Shown here: piece after piece, positions 20,292-31,570 of the stretch
Layout of the letters: every line of letters begins with the position of its first letter
Position numbering within the stretch: the stretch's first letter is position 1
Assembly (NCBI GenBank): GCA_029582265.1
Contig: CM055816.1
Span: 34,917,049 to 34,981,048, forward strand
Source: Zoroaster sp. YZ-2022
Lineage: Eukaryota > Echinodermata > Asteroidea > Forcipulatida > Zoroasteridae
Length of the DNA: 64,000 nt
Reading direction: 5' to 3'
Notes under the pieces: generated by a model
What the model was told of the DNA's origin: nothing
What the model saw: the letters and a program-made list of their open reading frames with translations, nothing else
Databases searched by the model: none
Translations under genes and position numbers: made by a program

Positions 20292-20399
20292 GGCGCAAGT
20301 ATACAAGTTGGTCACCAGAAGATTCATGGACTGTGCGCAGATATTTTAATTCAGTTATTAGTGACACCTCTCAACGTGGGGCAAAGGGATCTCTACCTG
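20292..20399 (+). CDS. Recombinase-like gene, C-terminal SWSPED exon
   Basis: Acceptor TTATTAAAG; donor CCTG|GTTAGT; phase 1 on both sides, 108 bases. Encodes GRKYTSWSPEDSWTVRRYFN and then SVISDTSQRGAKGSLPG. The Trp-Ser-x-Glu-Asp ... Val-x-x-Tyr-Phe pattern recalls a Myb/SANT-like first helix, as in a C-terminal DNA-binding-like module; I recall similar tails on animal tyrosine-recombinase proteins but cannot verify this here. It continues into the terminal exon at 21327. Confidence 0.65.
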
Positions 20400-21326
20400 G
20401 TTAGTGTTTTTAGTTTTTTCTGTTTGACTTTTTCTTGTATTTAATGGCACTTGTTGGGGTATTAAACATCAAGTTACTTAATATTTTTAAAGATGGTCTT
20501 TTAACATCAAATTATTTAGATTTTGTCTTGGAACCAAGCCAAATGGGCGAAAAGTTTGCAAATGGTTTATTTTGTTTATAATATGTTTTTAATTGTCAAA
20601 CAGTCATTACTCGTATTCTATGTCTACTCTGTCTTAAAGCACATGTAATGACTTGTTATATAAATGCAATAGAGCCCTTCTTTCAATGAATTGCTGTTAG
20701 TGTGCGACATATTAATAAAAGGAATAAGCTCCTGTCAACTTGGTATACATTTAATTACCCTGTCATGGTCTTAAGCAATGACTCTGAGGGGCACATGTGT
20801 ATTCATGGATAGTAACCAAGCTATTTTGACTTTCAGTACTTGCCAAGCTTTTCTTTGTTCCAAAACATATGGTTTTAGTTATATATTTTTTTAGTTATCA
20901 TTAGTAAGCTGCTGCTTACTTCAATTGCAAATTTTTGCTTTTATGGTAAACCGTGCCAGGAATAAGTCATTTGCGAGCTAAATTTTAACAATGTCTGGAA
21001 CAATGACTTGCTTAGTTACAAGTTACCGCTTAAATTTGAGTTCCTTGGACTATAGAGACAGTTGCTATGTAACATGATTCGGGGCAAGCTTTTTACGTAG
21101 TTACTCAAGAGTCGGTGAACACCCATACACAATTCTGAATGAATGTGTATGGCACAATGGTACCAGGCTTTGCCCATCTGGACGTTGCTATAAGAAATCT
21201 TGCCGTGAACCATGTGACGTATCAACATGTAATCCAATGTAAGAGGTCACTTGTGATCAATCAAGTTATTGTACCAGACATTCAACATATTGAATGGAAT
21301 TTTGTTTTTCTTTGTATGTTTGTCAG
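20400..21326. other. Last intron of recombinase-like gene
   Basis: AT-rich intron ending TTTGTATGTTTGTCAG. Short frames on both strands (21016-21237, 21139-21330) have no recognisable motif. Confidence 0.6.
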
Positions 21327-21472
21327 GTAAACAGCTGATACTGACGTTTTTAAAAGAACATCCGTATGTGTTAAGAACCCTCAAGAGTCTTACTGATAAG
21401 GTTAATCTTATTAAGACAAAGATATTCAACGAACGTTGTAAGGCCCGGGCAAAGGTGTTCAAGACAGACTAG
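21327..21472 (+). CDS. Recombinase-like gene, terminal exon
   Basis: Enters in phase 1 and encodes GKQLILTFLKEHPYVLRTLK, then SLTDKVNLIKTKIFNERCKA and RAKVFKTD before TAG at 21470-21472. Helix-forming and basic, it completes the module begun by the preceding exon. With the other eight exons the coding length is 2518 bases. Adding the deleted base at about 17161 and the one base needed from an upstream exon gives exactly 840 codons including the stop, which is strong internal support for the exon model. Confidence 0.7.
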
Positions 21473-21990
21473 ACTAGAAATCCCATACGTAGTAGATAAA
21501 AGTCATGGTGGAGAGACAATGTACGATTGGGTACAAACATTAGTGGACTATAATAGTTTTAAATGTTTATAGTAGGTGGAGTATAAGACTGCGGCAAGCA
21601 CCATGGTGAGGTTCAGAAAACAACTTACAACAAAAGAACAATCAAACTGATTTAGTACATTTATTTTTGCGAAAGCAAAGGAAAATTAATTGTAGACAGT
21701 AAACATTGGATGGTCTATATTTGTGGATCACCATCATGCTCCAATTAAACAGTAAGAATAGGCTACATTGAAACCAAGTCCGATTAAACAAAAAAAAGTA
21801 AAGCAATGTTACCAATAGTATTGACTTAGATCATGGCTGCATACTGAATACATGTGTGTAGACCCAGCCCACCTATTACGATTACATCTGTGCTTATGCA
21901 TTTGGAAATAATATGGAACTATTAGCTTGTCATTATAATAACATAATTTGGTTACAGATTAGTTCTAAAGGCATGCATTTTCAGAAGTTC
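21473..21990. other. Downstream of recombinase-like gene
   Basis: AT-rich 3' flank. ATTAAA at about 21744 is a possible polyadenylation signal. No coding frame is supported. Confidence 0.4.
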
Positions 21991-21998
21991 CACGACTA

Positions 21999-22221
21999 CA
22001 GTGGCGTAACCAGACATTTTCTTTCTTTTTTCTTTTTGAGGGAGGCAAGCAGGGGCAAAATACCTTTTTTTTGGGGGGGGGGGGGCAACATTTAATATAT
22101 TGAACCATTCATTTGTGCATTTTTTCCGATCTCATTTGAGGGGGGGGGGGGGGAAATAGGGGGTCAAGGGTTCTGAGTGCCCCTCCCTCCACCCCCCTAC
22201 CCCGGTCTGGTTACACCACTG
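21999..22221. mobile_element. hAT-type MITE with 8-bp target duplication
   Basis: Begins CAGTGGCGTAACCAGAC and ends GTCTGGTTACACCACTG, inverted ends of hAT style. CACGACTA flanks both sides (21991-21998 and 22222-22229). The 223-bp interior is long G and C runs with no coding capacity. Confidence 0.9.
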
Positions 22222-22229
22222 CACGACTA

Positions 22230-22661
22230 TAATGTTATGTGCTTTACTTACAATGTGTGTTGTTTTTAAACCGATCATGAAAAACAAGGGCCTTCCTATT
22301 TGTCGATTACAAATCATTGTTTGCAAGTATTTTACATCGGCTTAAAGAAAAGTCCATCCTTGATAATTTTGCTGTAGATGTAGACGTTGTTCTGAATTAA
22401 ATTGCAAAATTATTGTGCAAAACATCACTTGAGATGTTTTTTTTGTGCAACTTGTTGCGTGTTAGAATGCATTAAACTTGAGAGGCCATTTCACTTTCAT
22501 GGCATATGTTGGTAAGCAGTGTGTGTATTAATGCTGGTCAATTATTTCTCGAATTCTTCTGAAAACAAAAATTAACAAATGATCGATGTGGCAGGATTCA
22601 CATTCCTACTTTCCACGGGCCAGCTGGACATTGCATTTTACGTGCAATAACCCCTCCCCCC
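22230..22661. other. No gene seen
   Basis: AT-rich sequence between a MITE and a C-rich tract, with nothing recognisable. Confidence 0.5.
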
Positions 22662-22709
22662 ACCCCCAACCCCCAACCCCCAACCCCCAACCCCCAACCC
22701 CCAACCCCC
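22662..22709. repeat. (CCCCCAA)n tract, about 6 units
   Basis: Tandem 7-mers on the plus strand. The minus strand (TTGGGGG)n has G-runs able to form a G-quadruplex. It is not the usual animal telomere repeat TTAGGG. Confidence 0.9.
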
Positions 22710-22734
22710 TTGGCCTGGTAAGATTGAACTCGCA

Positions 22735-22960
22735 GGTTGCTCAAATGCTAGTCCACACCACTAATGTAACGTTATCCAAGACCCACATTGTCCACACATT
22801 CTATGTGCAGAATCTCACAGGTTGCTCGTCCACACAGTGAATGTATGTACTAATGAGATCTACACACAGGTCCAAATCACTAATGTAAGGTTAATCAGAA
22901 CCGAAATTTGTCCACACAATTATGTGCAGAGTCTGTAGGGTTGCTAGTCCACACAACGAA
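22735..22960. repeat. Degenerate tandem repeat around GGTTGCTnnTCCACAC
   Basis: The words GGTTGCT, TAGTCCACAC, CACTAATGTAA, TTGTCCACACA and ATGTGCAGA recur in the same order about 2.5 times with much divergence. It lies just outside the large satellite. Confidence 0.55.
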
Positions 22961-23039
22961 TGCAGTGTGTGTGGGTGTGTTTGTTGGTGGGACTACTACA
23001 TGGCCATGGGGAGTGGGTGATACATTTGTATAGGTTTTT

Positions 23040-23564
23040 AGAGTACCTTGTTTCTATGTGGTCGCCCTGAAAGTGGGGCATGGCTTGATACCCCATACTT
23101 AGATTCTGCCTTGTGATTGGTTAAGAGCGCGTCACATGATATGTCTTATTTTTACTAGGACGCACTATGCCCATAGCAACCAATGTACTATGCCTACCTT
23201 TAGGGCGACCACATAGAAACAAGGTAGTAAAAAAACACCCCATACGACGACCACATAGTACAGTATAGTCATGCCCCCACCTTTAGGGCGACCACATAGA
23301 AACAATGTAGTAAACAAAAAACGATGGAACGACCACAGTAGGGACAGTATAGTCATGCTCCACCTTTAGGGCGACCACATAGAAATGAGGTAGTATAAAG
23401 TATAAACACCCAATGGGACGACCACATAGTACAGTTTATAACACCCCATACTTAGATTCTTACTTGTGATTGGTTTAGAGCGAGTAACATGATAAGTCTT
23501 ATTTTTATTAGAAAGCCGTGCGAACGCAACGCGCTATACTCATAGAAACCAATGTACTATACCA
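23040..23564. repeat. Left edge of satellite: inverted monomers between direct repeats
   Basis: From about 23192 to 23440 the satellite monomers are in reverse orientation (CCACCTTTAGGGCGACCACA, ACCACATAGTACAGTATAGT). They are bracketed by two direct copies of a non-satellite block of about 115 bp (CCCCATACTTAGATTCT ... ACCAATGTACTATACC) at about 23078-23190 and 23446-23563. One forward half-monomer sits at 23044-23070. An inversion or fold-back event at the array edge would explain this. Confidence 0.75.
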
Positions 23565-26500
23565 TGGAGCATGACTATACTGTACTACATGTATGTGGTC
23601 GTCCCATGGTTTTTTTTTTACTATCTTGTTTCTATGTGGTCATAAATGGAGCATGTTCTCTATACTACTATGTGGTCGTCCCATGGTTTTTTTTATCTTG
23701 TTTCTATGTGGTCGCCCTAAAGGTGGAGCATGACTATACTGTACTACATGTATGTGGTCGTCCCATGGTGTTTTTTTTACTATCTTGTTTCTATGTGGTC
23801 GCCCTAAAGGTGGAGCATGACTATACTGTACTACATGTATGTGGTCGTCCCATGGTTTTTTTTTTACTATCTTGTTTCTATGTGGTCGCCCTAAAGGTGG
23901 AGCATGACTATACTGTACTACATGTATGTGGTCGTCCCATGGTTTTTTTTTTACTATCTTGTTTCTATGTGGTCGCCCTAAAGGTGGAGCATGACTATAC
24001 TGTACTACATGTATGTGGTCGTCCCATGGTGTTTTTTTTTTACTATCTTGTTTCTATGTGGTCGCCCTAAAGGTGGAGCATGACTATACTGTACTACATG
24101 TATGTGGTCGTCCCATGGTTTTTTTTTTACTATCTTGTTTCTATGTGGTCGCCCTAAAGGTGGAGCATGACTATACTGTACTACATGTATGTGGTCGTCC
24201 CATGGTGTTTTTTTTACTATCTTGTTTCTATGTGGTCGCCCTAAAGGTGGAGCATGACTATACTGTACTACATGTATGTGGTCGTCCCATGGTGTTTTTT
24301 TTACTATCTTGTTTCTATGTGGTCGCCCTAAAGGTGGAGCATGACTATACTGTACTATGTGGTCGTCCCATGGGGTGTTTTTTTACTACCTTGTTTCTAT
24401 GTGGTCGCCATAAAGGTGGAGCATGACTATACTGTACTATGTGGTCGTCCCATGGTGTGTTTTTATACTACCTTGTTTCTATGTGGTCGCTCTAAAGGTG
24501 GAGCATGACTATACTGTACTATGTGGTCGTCCCATGGGGTGTTTTTTACTACCTTGTTTCTATTTGGTCGCCCTAAGGTGGAGCATGACTATACTGTACT
24601 ATGTGGTCGTCCCATGGTGTTTTTTACTCTCTTGTTTCTCTGTGGACGCACTATAGGTGGAGCATGACTATACTGTACTACATGTATGTGGTCGTCCCAT
24701 GGGGTGTTTTTTTACTACCTTGTTTCTATGTGGTCGCCCTAAAGGTGGAGCATGACTATACTGTACTATGTGGTCGTCCCATGGGGTGTTTTTTACTACC
24801 TTGTTTCTATGTGGTCGCCCTAAAGGTGGAGCATGACTATACTGTACTATGTGGTCGTCCCATGGCGTGTTTTTTACTACCTTGTTTCTATGTGGTCGCT
24901 ATAAAGGTGGAGCATGACTATACTGTACTATGTGGTCGTCCCATGGTGTGTTTTTATACTACCTTGTTTCTATGTGGTCGCCCTAAAGGTGGAGCATGAC
25001 TATACTGTACTACATGTATGTGGTCGTCCCATGGTGTTTTTTTTACTACCTTGTTTCTATGTGGTCGCCCTAAAGGTGGAGCATGACTATACTGTACTAT
25101 GTGGTCGTCCCATGGCGTGTTTTTTACTACCTTGTTTCTATGTGGTCGCTATAAAGGTGGAGCATGACTATACTGTACTATGTGGTCGTCCCATGGTGTT
25201 TTTTACTACCTTGTTTCTATGTGGTCGCCCTAAAGGTGGAGCATGACTATACTGTACTACATGTATGTGGTCGTCCCATGGTGTGTTTTTTACTACCTTG
25301 TTTCTATGTGGTCGCCCTGAAGGTGGAGCATGACTATACTGTACTATGTGGTCGTCCCATGGTGTGTTTTTTACTACCTTGTTTCTATGTGGTCGCCCTA
25401 AAGGTGGAGCATGACTATACTGTACTACATGTATGTGGTCGTCCCATGGTGTGTTTTTTTACTACCTTGTTTCTATGTGGTCGCCCTAAAGGTGGAGCAT
25501 GACTATACTGTACTATGTGGTCGTCCCATGGTGTGTTTTTTACTACCTTGTTTCTATGTGGTCGCCCTAAAGGTGGAGCATGACTATACTGTACTATGTG
25601 GTCGTCCCATGGGGTGTTTTTTTACTACCTTGTTTCTATGTGGTCGCCCTAAAGGTGGAGCATGACTATACTGTACTATGTGGTCGTCCCATGGTGTTTT
25701 TTACTACCTTGTTTCTATGTGGTCGCCCTAAAGGTGGAGCATGACTATACTGTACTATGTGGTCGTCCCATGGGGTGTTTTTACTACCTTGTTTCTATGT
25801 GGTCGCCCTAAAGGTGGAGCATGACTATACTGTACTATGTGGTCGTCCCATGGTGTGTTTTTATACTACCTTGTTTCTATGTGGTCGCCCTAAAGGTGGA
25901 GCATGACTATACTGTACTACATGTATGTGGTCGTCCCATGGTGTGTTTTTTACTACCTTGTTTCTATGTGGTCGCCCTAAAGGTGGAGCATGACTATACT
26001 GTACTATGTGGTCGTCCCATGGTGTGTTTTTTACTACCTTGTTTCTATGTGGTCGCCCTAAAGGTGGAGCATGACTATACTGTACTATGTGGTCGTCCCA
26101 TGGGGTGTTTTATACTACCTTGTTTCTATGTGGTCGCCCTAAAGGTGGAGCATGACTATACTGTACTATGTGGTCGTCCCATGGGGTGTTTTTTACTACC
26201 TTGTTTCTATGTGGTCGCCCTAAAGGTGGAGCATGACTATACTGTACTATGTGGTCGTCCCATGGTGTGTTTTTACTACCTTGTTTCTATGTGGTCGCCC
26301 TAAAGGTGGAGCATGACTATACTGTACTATGTGGTCGTCCCATGGTGTGTTTTTTTACTACCTTGTTTCTATGTGGTCGCCCTAAAGGTGGAGCATGACT
26401 ATACTGTACTATGTGGTCGTCCCATGGTGTGTTTTTTACTACCTTGTTTCTATGTGGTCGCCCTAAAGGTGGAGCATGACTATACTGTACTATGTGGTCG

Positions 26501-29500
26501 TCCCATGGTGTGTTTTATACTACCTTGTTTCTATGTGGTCGCCCTCAAGGTGGAGCATGACTATACTGTACTATGTGGTCGTCCCATGGTGTGTTTTATA
26601 CTACCTTGTTTCTATGTGGTCGCCCTAAAGGTGGAGCATGACTATACTGTACTATGTGGTCGTCCCATGGTGTGTTTTATACTACCTTGTTTCTATGTGG
26701 TCGCCCTAAAGGTGGAGCATGACTATACTGTACTATGTGGTCGTCCCATGGGGTGTTTTTATACTACCTTGTTTCTATGTGGTCGCCCTAAAGGTGGAGC
26801 ATGACTATACTGTACTATGTGGTCGTCCCATGGTGTGTTTTTTACTACCTTGTTTCTATGTGGTCGCCCTAAAGGTGGAGCATGACTATACTGTACTATG
26901 TGGTCGTCCCATGGTGTGTTTTATACTACCTTGTTTCTATGTGGTCGCCCTAAAGGTGGAGCATGACTATACTGTACTATGTGGTCGTCCCATGGTGTGT
27001 TTTTTTACTACCTTGTTTCTATGTGGTCGCCCTAAAGGTGGAGCATGACTATACTGTACTATGTGGTCGTCCCATGGTGTGTTTTTTACTACCTTGTTTC
27101 TATGTGGTCGCCCTAAAGGTGGAGCATGACTATACTGTACTATGTGGTCGTCCCATGGTGTGTTTTTATACTACCTTGTTTCTATGTGGTCGCCCTAAAG
27201 GTGGAGCATGACTATACTGTACTATGTGGTCGTCCCATGGTGTTTTTTACTACCTTGTTTCTATGTGGTCGCCCTAAAGGTGGAGCATGACTATACTGTA
27301 CTATGTGGTCGTCCCATGGGGTGTTTTTTACTACCTTGTTTCTATGTGGTCGCCCTAAAGGTGGAGCATGACTATACTGTACTATGTGGTCGTCCCATGG
27401 TGTGTTTTTTACTACCTTGTTTCTATGTGGTCGCCCTAAAGGTGGAGCATGACTATACTGTACTATGTGGTCGTCCCATGGTGTGTTTTTTTACTACCTT
27501 GTTTCTATGTGGTCGCCCTAAAGGTGGAGCATGACTATACTGTACTATGTGGTCGTCCCATGGTGTGTTTTTTTACTACCTTGTTTCTATGTGGTCGCCC
27601 TAAAGGTGGAGCATGACTATACTGTACTATGTGGTCGTCCCATGGTGTTTTTATACTACCTTGTTTCTATGTGGTCGCCATAAAGGTGGAGCATGACTAT
27701 ACTGTACTATGTGGTCGTCCCATGGTGTGTTTTGTACTACCTTGTTTCTATGTGGTCGCCCTAAAGGTGGAGCATGACTATACTGTACTATGTGGTCGTC
27801 CCATGGTGTGTTTTTACTACCTTGTTTCTATGTGGTCGCCCTAAAGGTGGAGCATGACTATACTGTACTACTATGTGGTCGTCCCATGGTGTGTTTTTTT
27901 ACTACCTTGTTTCTATGTGGTCGCCCTAAAGGTGGAGCATGACTATACTGTACTATGTGGTCGTCCCATGGTGTGTTTTTTACTACCTTGTTTCTATGTG
28001 GTCGCCATAAAGGTGGAGCATGACTATACTGTACTATGTGGTCGTCCCATGGGGTGTTTTATACTACCTTGTTTCTATGTGGTCGCCCTAAAGGTGGAGC
28101 ATGACTATACTGTACTATGTGGTCGTCCCATGGTGTGTTTTATACTACCTTGTTTCTATGTGGTCGCCCTAAAGGTGGAGCATGACTATACTGTACTATG
28201 TGGTCGTCCCATGGTGTGTTTTATACTACCTTGTTTCTATGTGGTCGCCCTAAAGGTGGAGCATGACTATACTGTACTATGTGGTCGTCCCATGGTGTGT
28301 TTTATACTACCTTGTTTCTATGTGGTCGCCCTAAAGGTGGAGCATGACTATACTGTACTATGTGGTCGTCCCATGGGGTGTTTTTTACTACCTTGTTTCT
28401 ATGTGGTCGCCCTAAAGGTGGAGCATGACTATACTGTACTACATGTATGTGGTCGTCCCATGGTGTGTTTTTTACTACCTTGTTTCTATGTGGTCGCCCT
28501 AAAGGTGGAGCATGACTATACTGTACTATGTGGTCGTCCCATGGTGTTTTTTACTACCTTGTTTCTATGTGGTCGCCCTAAAGGTGGAGCATGACTATAC
28601 TGTACTATGTGGTCGTCCCATGGGGTGTTTTTATACTACCTTGTTTCTATGTGGTCGCCCTAAAGGTGGAGCATGACTATACTGTACTACATGTATGTGG
28701 TCGTCCCATGGGGTGTTTTTTACTACCTTGTTTCTATGTGGTCGCCCTAAAGGTGGTGCATGACTATACTGTACTATGTGGTCGTCCCATGGTGTTTTTT
28801 TTTACTACCTTGTTTCTATTTGGTCGCCCTAAAGGTGGAGCATGACTATACTGTACTATGTGGTCGTCCCATGGTGTGTTTTTTACTACCTTGTTTCTAT
28901 GTGGTCGCCCTAAAGGTGGAGCATGACTATACTGTACTATGTTGTCGTCCCATGGTGTGTTTTATACTACCTTGTTTCTATGTGGTCGCCCTAAAGGTGG
29001 AGCATGACTATACTGTACTACATGTATGTGGTCGTCCCATGGTGTGTTTTATACTACCTTGTTTCTATGTGGTCGCCCTAAAGGTGGAGCATGACTATAC
29101 TGTACTATGTGGTCGTCCCATGGGGTGTTTTTACTTGATACTACCTTGTTTCTATGTGGTCGCCCTAAAGGTGGAGCATGACTATACTGTACTACATGTA
29201 TGTGGTCGTCCCATGGGGTGTTTTTATACTACCTTGTTTCTATGTGGTCGCCCTAAAGGTGGAGCATGACTATACTGTACTATGTGGTCGTCCCATGGGG
29301 TGTTTTTATACTACCTTGTTTCTGTGTGGTCGTCCTAAAGGTGGAGCATGACTATACTGTACTATGTGGTCGTCCCATGGTGTGTTTTTTACTACCTTGT
29401 TTCTATGTGGTCGCCCTAAAGGTGGTGCATGACTATACTGTACTATGTTGTCGTCCCATGGGGTGTTTTTATACTACCTTGTTTCTATGTGGTCGCCCTA

Positions 29501-29973
29501 AAGGTGGAGCATGACTATACTGTACTATGTGGTCGTCCCATGGTGTGTTTTTATACTACCTTGTTTCTATGTGGTCGCCCTAAAGGTGGAGCATGACTAT
29601 ACTGTACTATGTGGTCGTCCCATGGTGTGTTTTTTACTACCTTGTTTCTATGTGGTCGCCCTAAAGGTGGAGCATGACTATACTGTACTATGTGGTCGTC
29701 CCATGGTGTGTTTTTTACTACCTTGTTTCTATGTGGTCGCCCTAAAGGTGGAGCATGACTATACTGTACTATGTGGTCGTCCCATGGGGTGTTTTTATAC
29801 TACCTTGTTTCTGTGTGGTCGTCCTAAAGGTGGAGCATGACTATACTGTACTATGTGGTCGTCCCATGGTGGGTTTTTTACTACCTTTTTTCTATGTGGT
29901 CGCCCTAAAGGTGGGGCATGTTTATACTGTACAATGTGGTCGTCCCATGGGGGTGTTTATACTTTATACTACC
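23565..29973. repeat. 81-bp satellite array, roughly 78 copies
   Basis: The monomer reads GGAGCATGACTATACTGTAC, TATGTGGTCGTCCCATGG, a T-run, ACTACCTTGTTTCTATGTGG and TCGCCCTAAAGGT. It is an internal dimer: CTATGTGGTCG(C/T)CC occurs twice per unit, about 40 bp apart. Monomers up to about 24350 carry an extra ACATGT (86 bp), longer T-runs and ACTATCTTG; later ones are mostly 81-83 bp with ACTACCTTG and sporadic ACATGT units. One forward frame lacks stops when the period is 81, giving many long open frames that are not genes. Confidence 0.97.
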
Positions 29974-30179
29974 CAGCGGCGTAGCCAGGACGTTTTCAGT
30001 GGGGGGGGGGGGGCGCACAGGCGGGGCATATTGCTTTTCAGTGGGGGGGCCCAGGGGGTTTGAGTTTTTTCCCTTTTCTTTTTCTTTTCTGTTTTTGGGG
30101 CACTATGAGGATTTTTCGTGGGGGCACTGGAAATTTGTGGGGGGGCACGTGCCCCCCAGGCCCCATGCCTACACCGCTG
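29974..30179. mobile_element. hAT-type MITE inserted in the satellite
   Basis: Begins CAGCGGCGTAGCCAGGACG and ends TGCCTACACCGCTG. A perfect 8-bp duplication ATACTACC lies at 29966-29973 and 30180-30187, derived from the satellite monomer itself. It is rich in G runs and non-coding. Confidence 0.9.
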
Positions 30180-30187
30180 ATACTACC

Positions 30188-30288
30188 TTGTTTCTTTGTG
30201 TTGGTTTAAGGTGGAGTAAGACTATTGTACCATGTGGTTGTCCCATGGGGTGTTTAGACTACCTTGTTTCTATGTGGTCATCTTAATG
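30188..30288. repeat. Satellite remnant right of the MITE
   Basis: Diverged monomer pieces (GTCCCATGGGGTGTTTAGAC, TACCTTGTTTCTATGTGGTC) continue the array after the inserted element and then stop. Confidence 0.85.
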
Positions 30289-30336
30289 TACAAATGAATG
30301 GTTCGATATATCAAACCACCCCCACCCCCCCACCCC

Positions 30337-30423
<87 letters not shown>

Positions 30424-30544
30424 AATAAATAAAATAAAATAAATAAATAAATAAATAATTTAATAAATAAAATAAAATAAAAATAAAATGAAAAAAAATA
30501 TGCCTATGCCCCCCACCCCAATGGAAATGTCAATTACGGCACTG
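30289..30544. repeat. Decayed hAT MITE carrying an AT microsatellite
   Basis: AAATGAATGGTTCGATATAT at about 30293 matches the reverse complement of the interior of the MITE at 21999 (near 22090-22115), and CAATTACGGCACTG at 30531-30544 looks like a decayed hAT end. The middle is (TA)n at about 30341-30418 followed by AAAT-type repeats to about 30500. Confidence 0.5.
30341..30418. repeat. (TA)n microsatellite, about 39 units
   Basis: Uninterrupted TA dinucleotides, followed by an ATAAATAAAT-type tract to about 30500. Confidence 0.97.
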
Positions 30545-30939
30545 CATAATGCACCCCTTCCCTTTAGGCATGGGAGCCCAGATGACGTAGTGAATAAAAC
30601 AACATGAACAACAATAAAAGTGAGCAATTTTTCATGCCAGAGGTATTGACATGGGAGATACATATGTGGTCGACCTAAAGCACGTTACTAACATCATTTC
30701 GAGCCCGGTCGCCCTATAAAGGCAAAAGTTGTTTGTAAAAACTTTAGGGCGACCGGTAAAATCTATGTTTTCCATGGAAACAGAAAAACGCGTATTTGTT
30801 TCAAAATTGTTGTTAACATGACTTTGTAGTGGGTATTAATTAGACTTATTTGTGTTGATTAGTTTTGTTTAATTTTAAACATACGTCGGTCGTCCTAAAG
30901 CCTTATTTTGAAGTGGTCGCCCTATGATATATACATATA
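30545..30939. repeat. Dispersed satellite half-motifs outside the array
   Basis: Single words resembling the satellite occur in both orientations in non-satellite context: TGTGGTCGACCTAAAG (30665), CGGTCGCCCTATAAAGG (30708), ACTTTAGGGCGACCGG (30740), CGGTCGTCCTAAAG (30888) and GTGGTCGCCCTATGA (30914). No gene is seen. Confidence 0.55.
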
Positions 30940-31570
30940 TGTGTCAGGCCTCTGTTCCTAAAACTAAGGTTATTGACATTGGGTTAAGTATGGTCGCCAG
31001 CTTTATTATTAATTTTTAAGGACTATGTCAGAATAACTGATATGATGGGCCTTATCACTAACCCATATTCTACAAGATCTCTTGTCAACCGAATCCTTCC
31101 ATCCTATAGATGTAATAGACCTTAATTTAATAAACCGCAGCCATCTTTGCTTTCCTGTACACAAGTCTATGAGAATCAGAATGAGGCACATACATGTACA
31201 ACTGAACTAGTAGACAGATTCCTTACAATGTGATGGATCCAATCATAACGATATCTCTGCGGTAGATAGGGAACGTGTGTGAGGAACAAACAATACACAA
31301 TGGGTAATTATTATTCCATTGGTGTAAAACGATAATGTAATACAGGAGTGGATCCTGAGTGTCAATAAAGGGGCGGGGTTACACTGCTAAACATGGGGGC
31401 AAACTAATAACGTATGATAAATTGATGTGCAAAGGGTGCGATTCATCATTTTCATCTTCATGCGAGTAGATTTGTACGCTATTACATGCGTTCTTTCTCC
31501 CACACTGAATTCTATGGTGTTCTAAAAAGGACACATGCACATACATGTACATTGCAAGAAGAGTGTGTAA

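Noticed and set aside
22662..22709. Interstitial telomere of the host
   Set aside because: The repeat is CCCCCAA, not the CCCTAA expected of most animals, and it is only about 48 bases long.
23552..30063. Many long open frames repeating VEHDYTVLCGRPM-type residues, as if a repetitive membrane protein
   Set aside because: They are translations of the 81-bp non-coding satellite. The frame is open only because 81 is a multiple of three, it shifts whenever the T-run length changes, and there are no splice or start signals.
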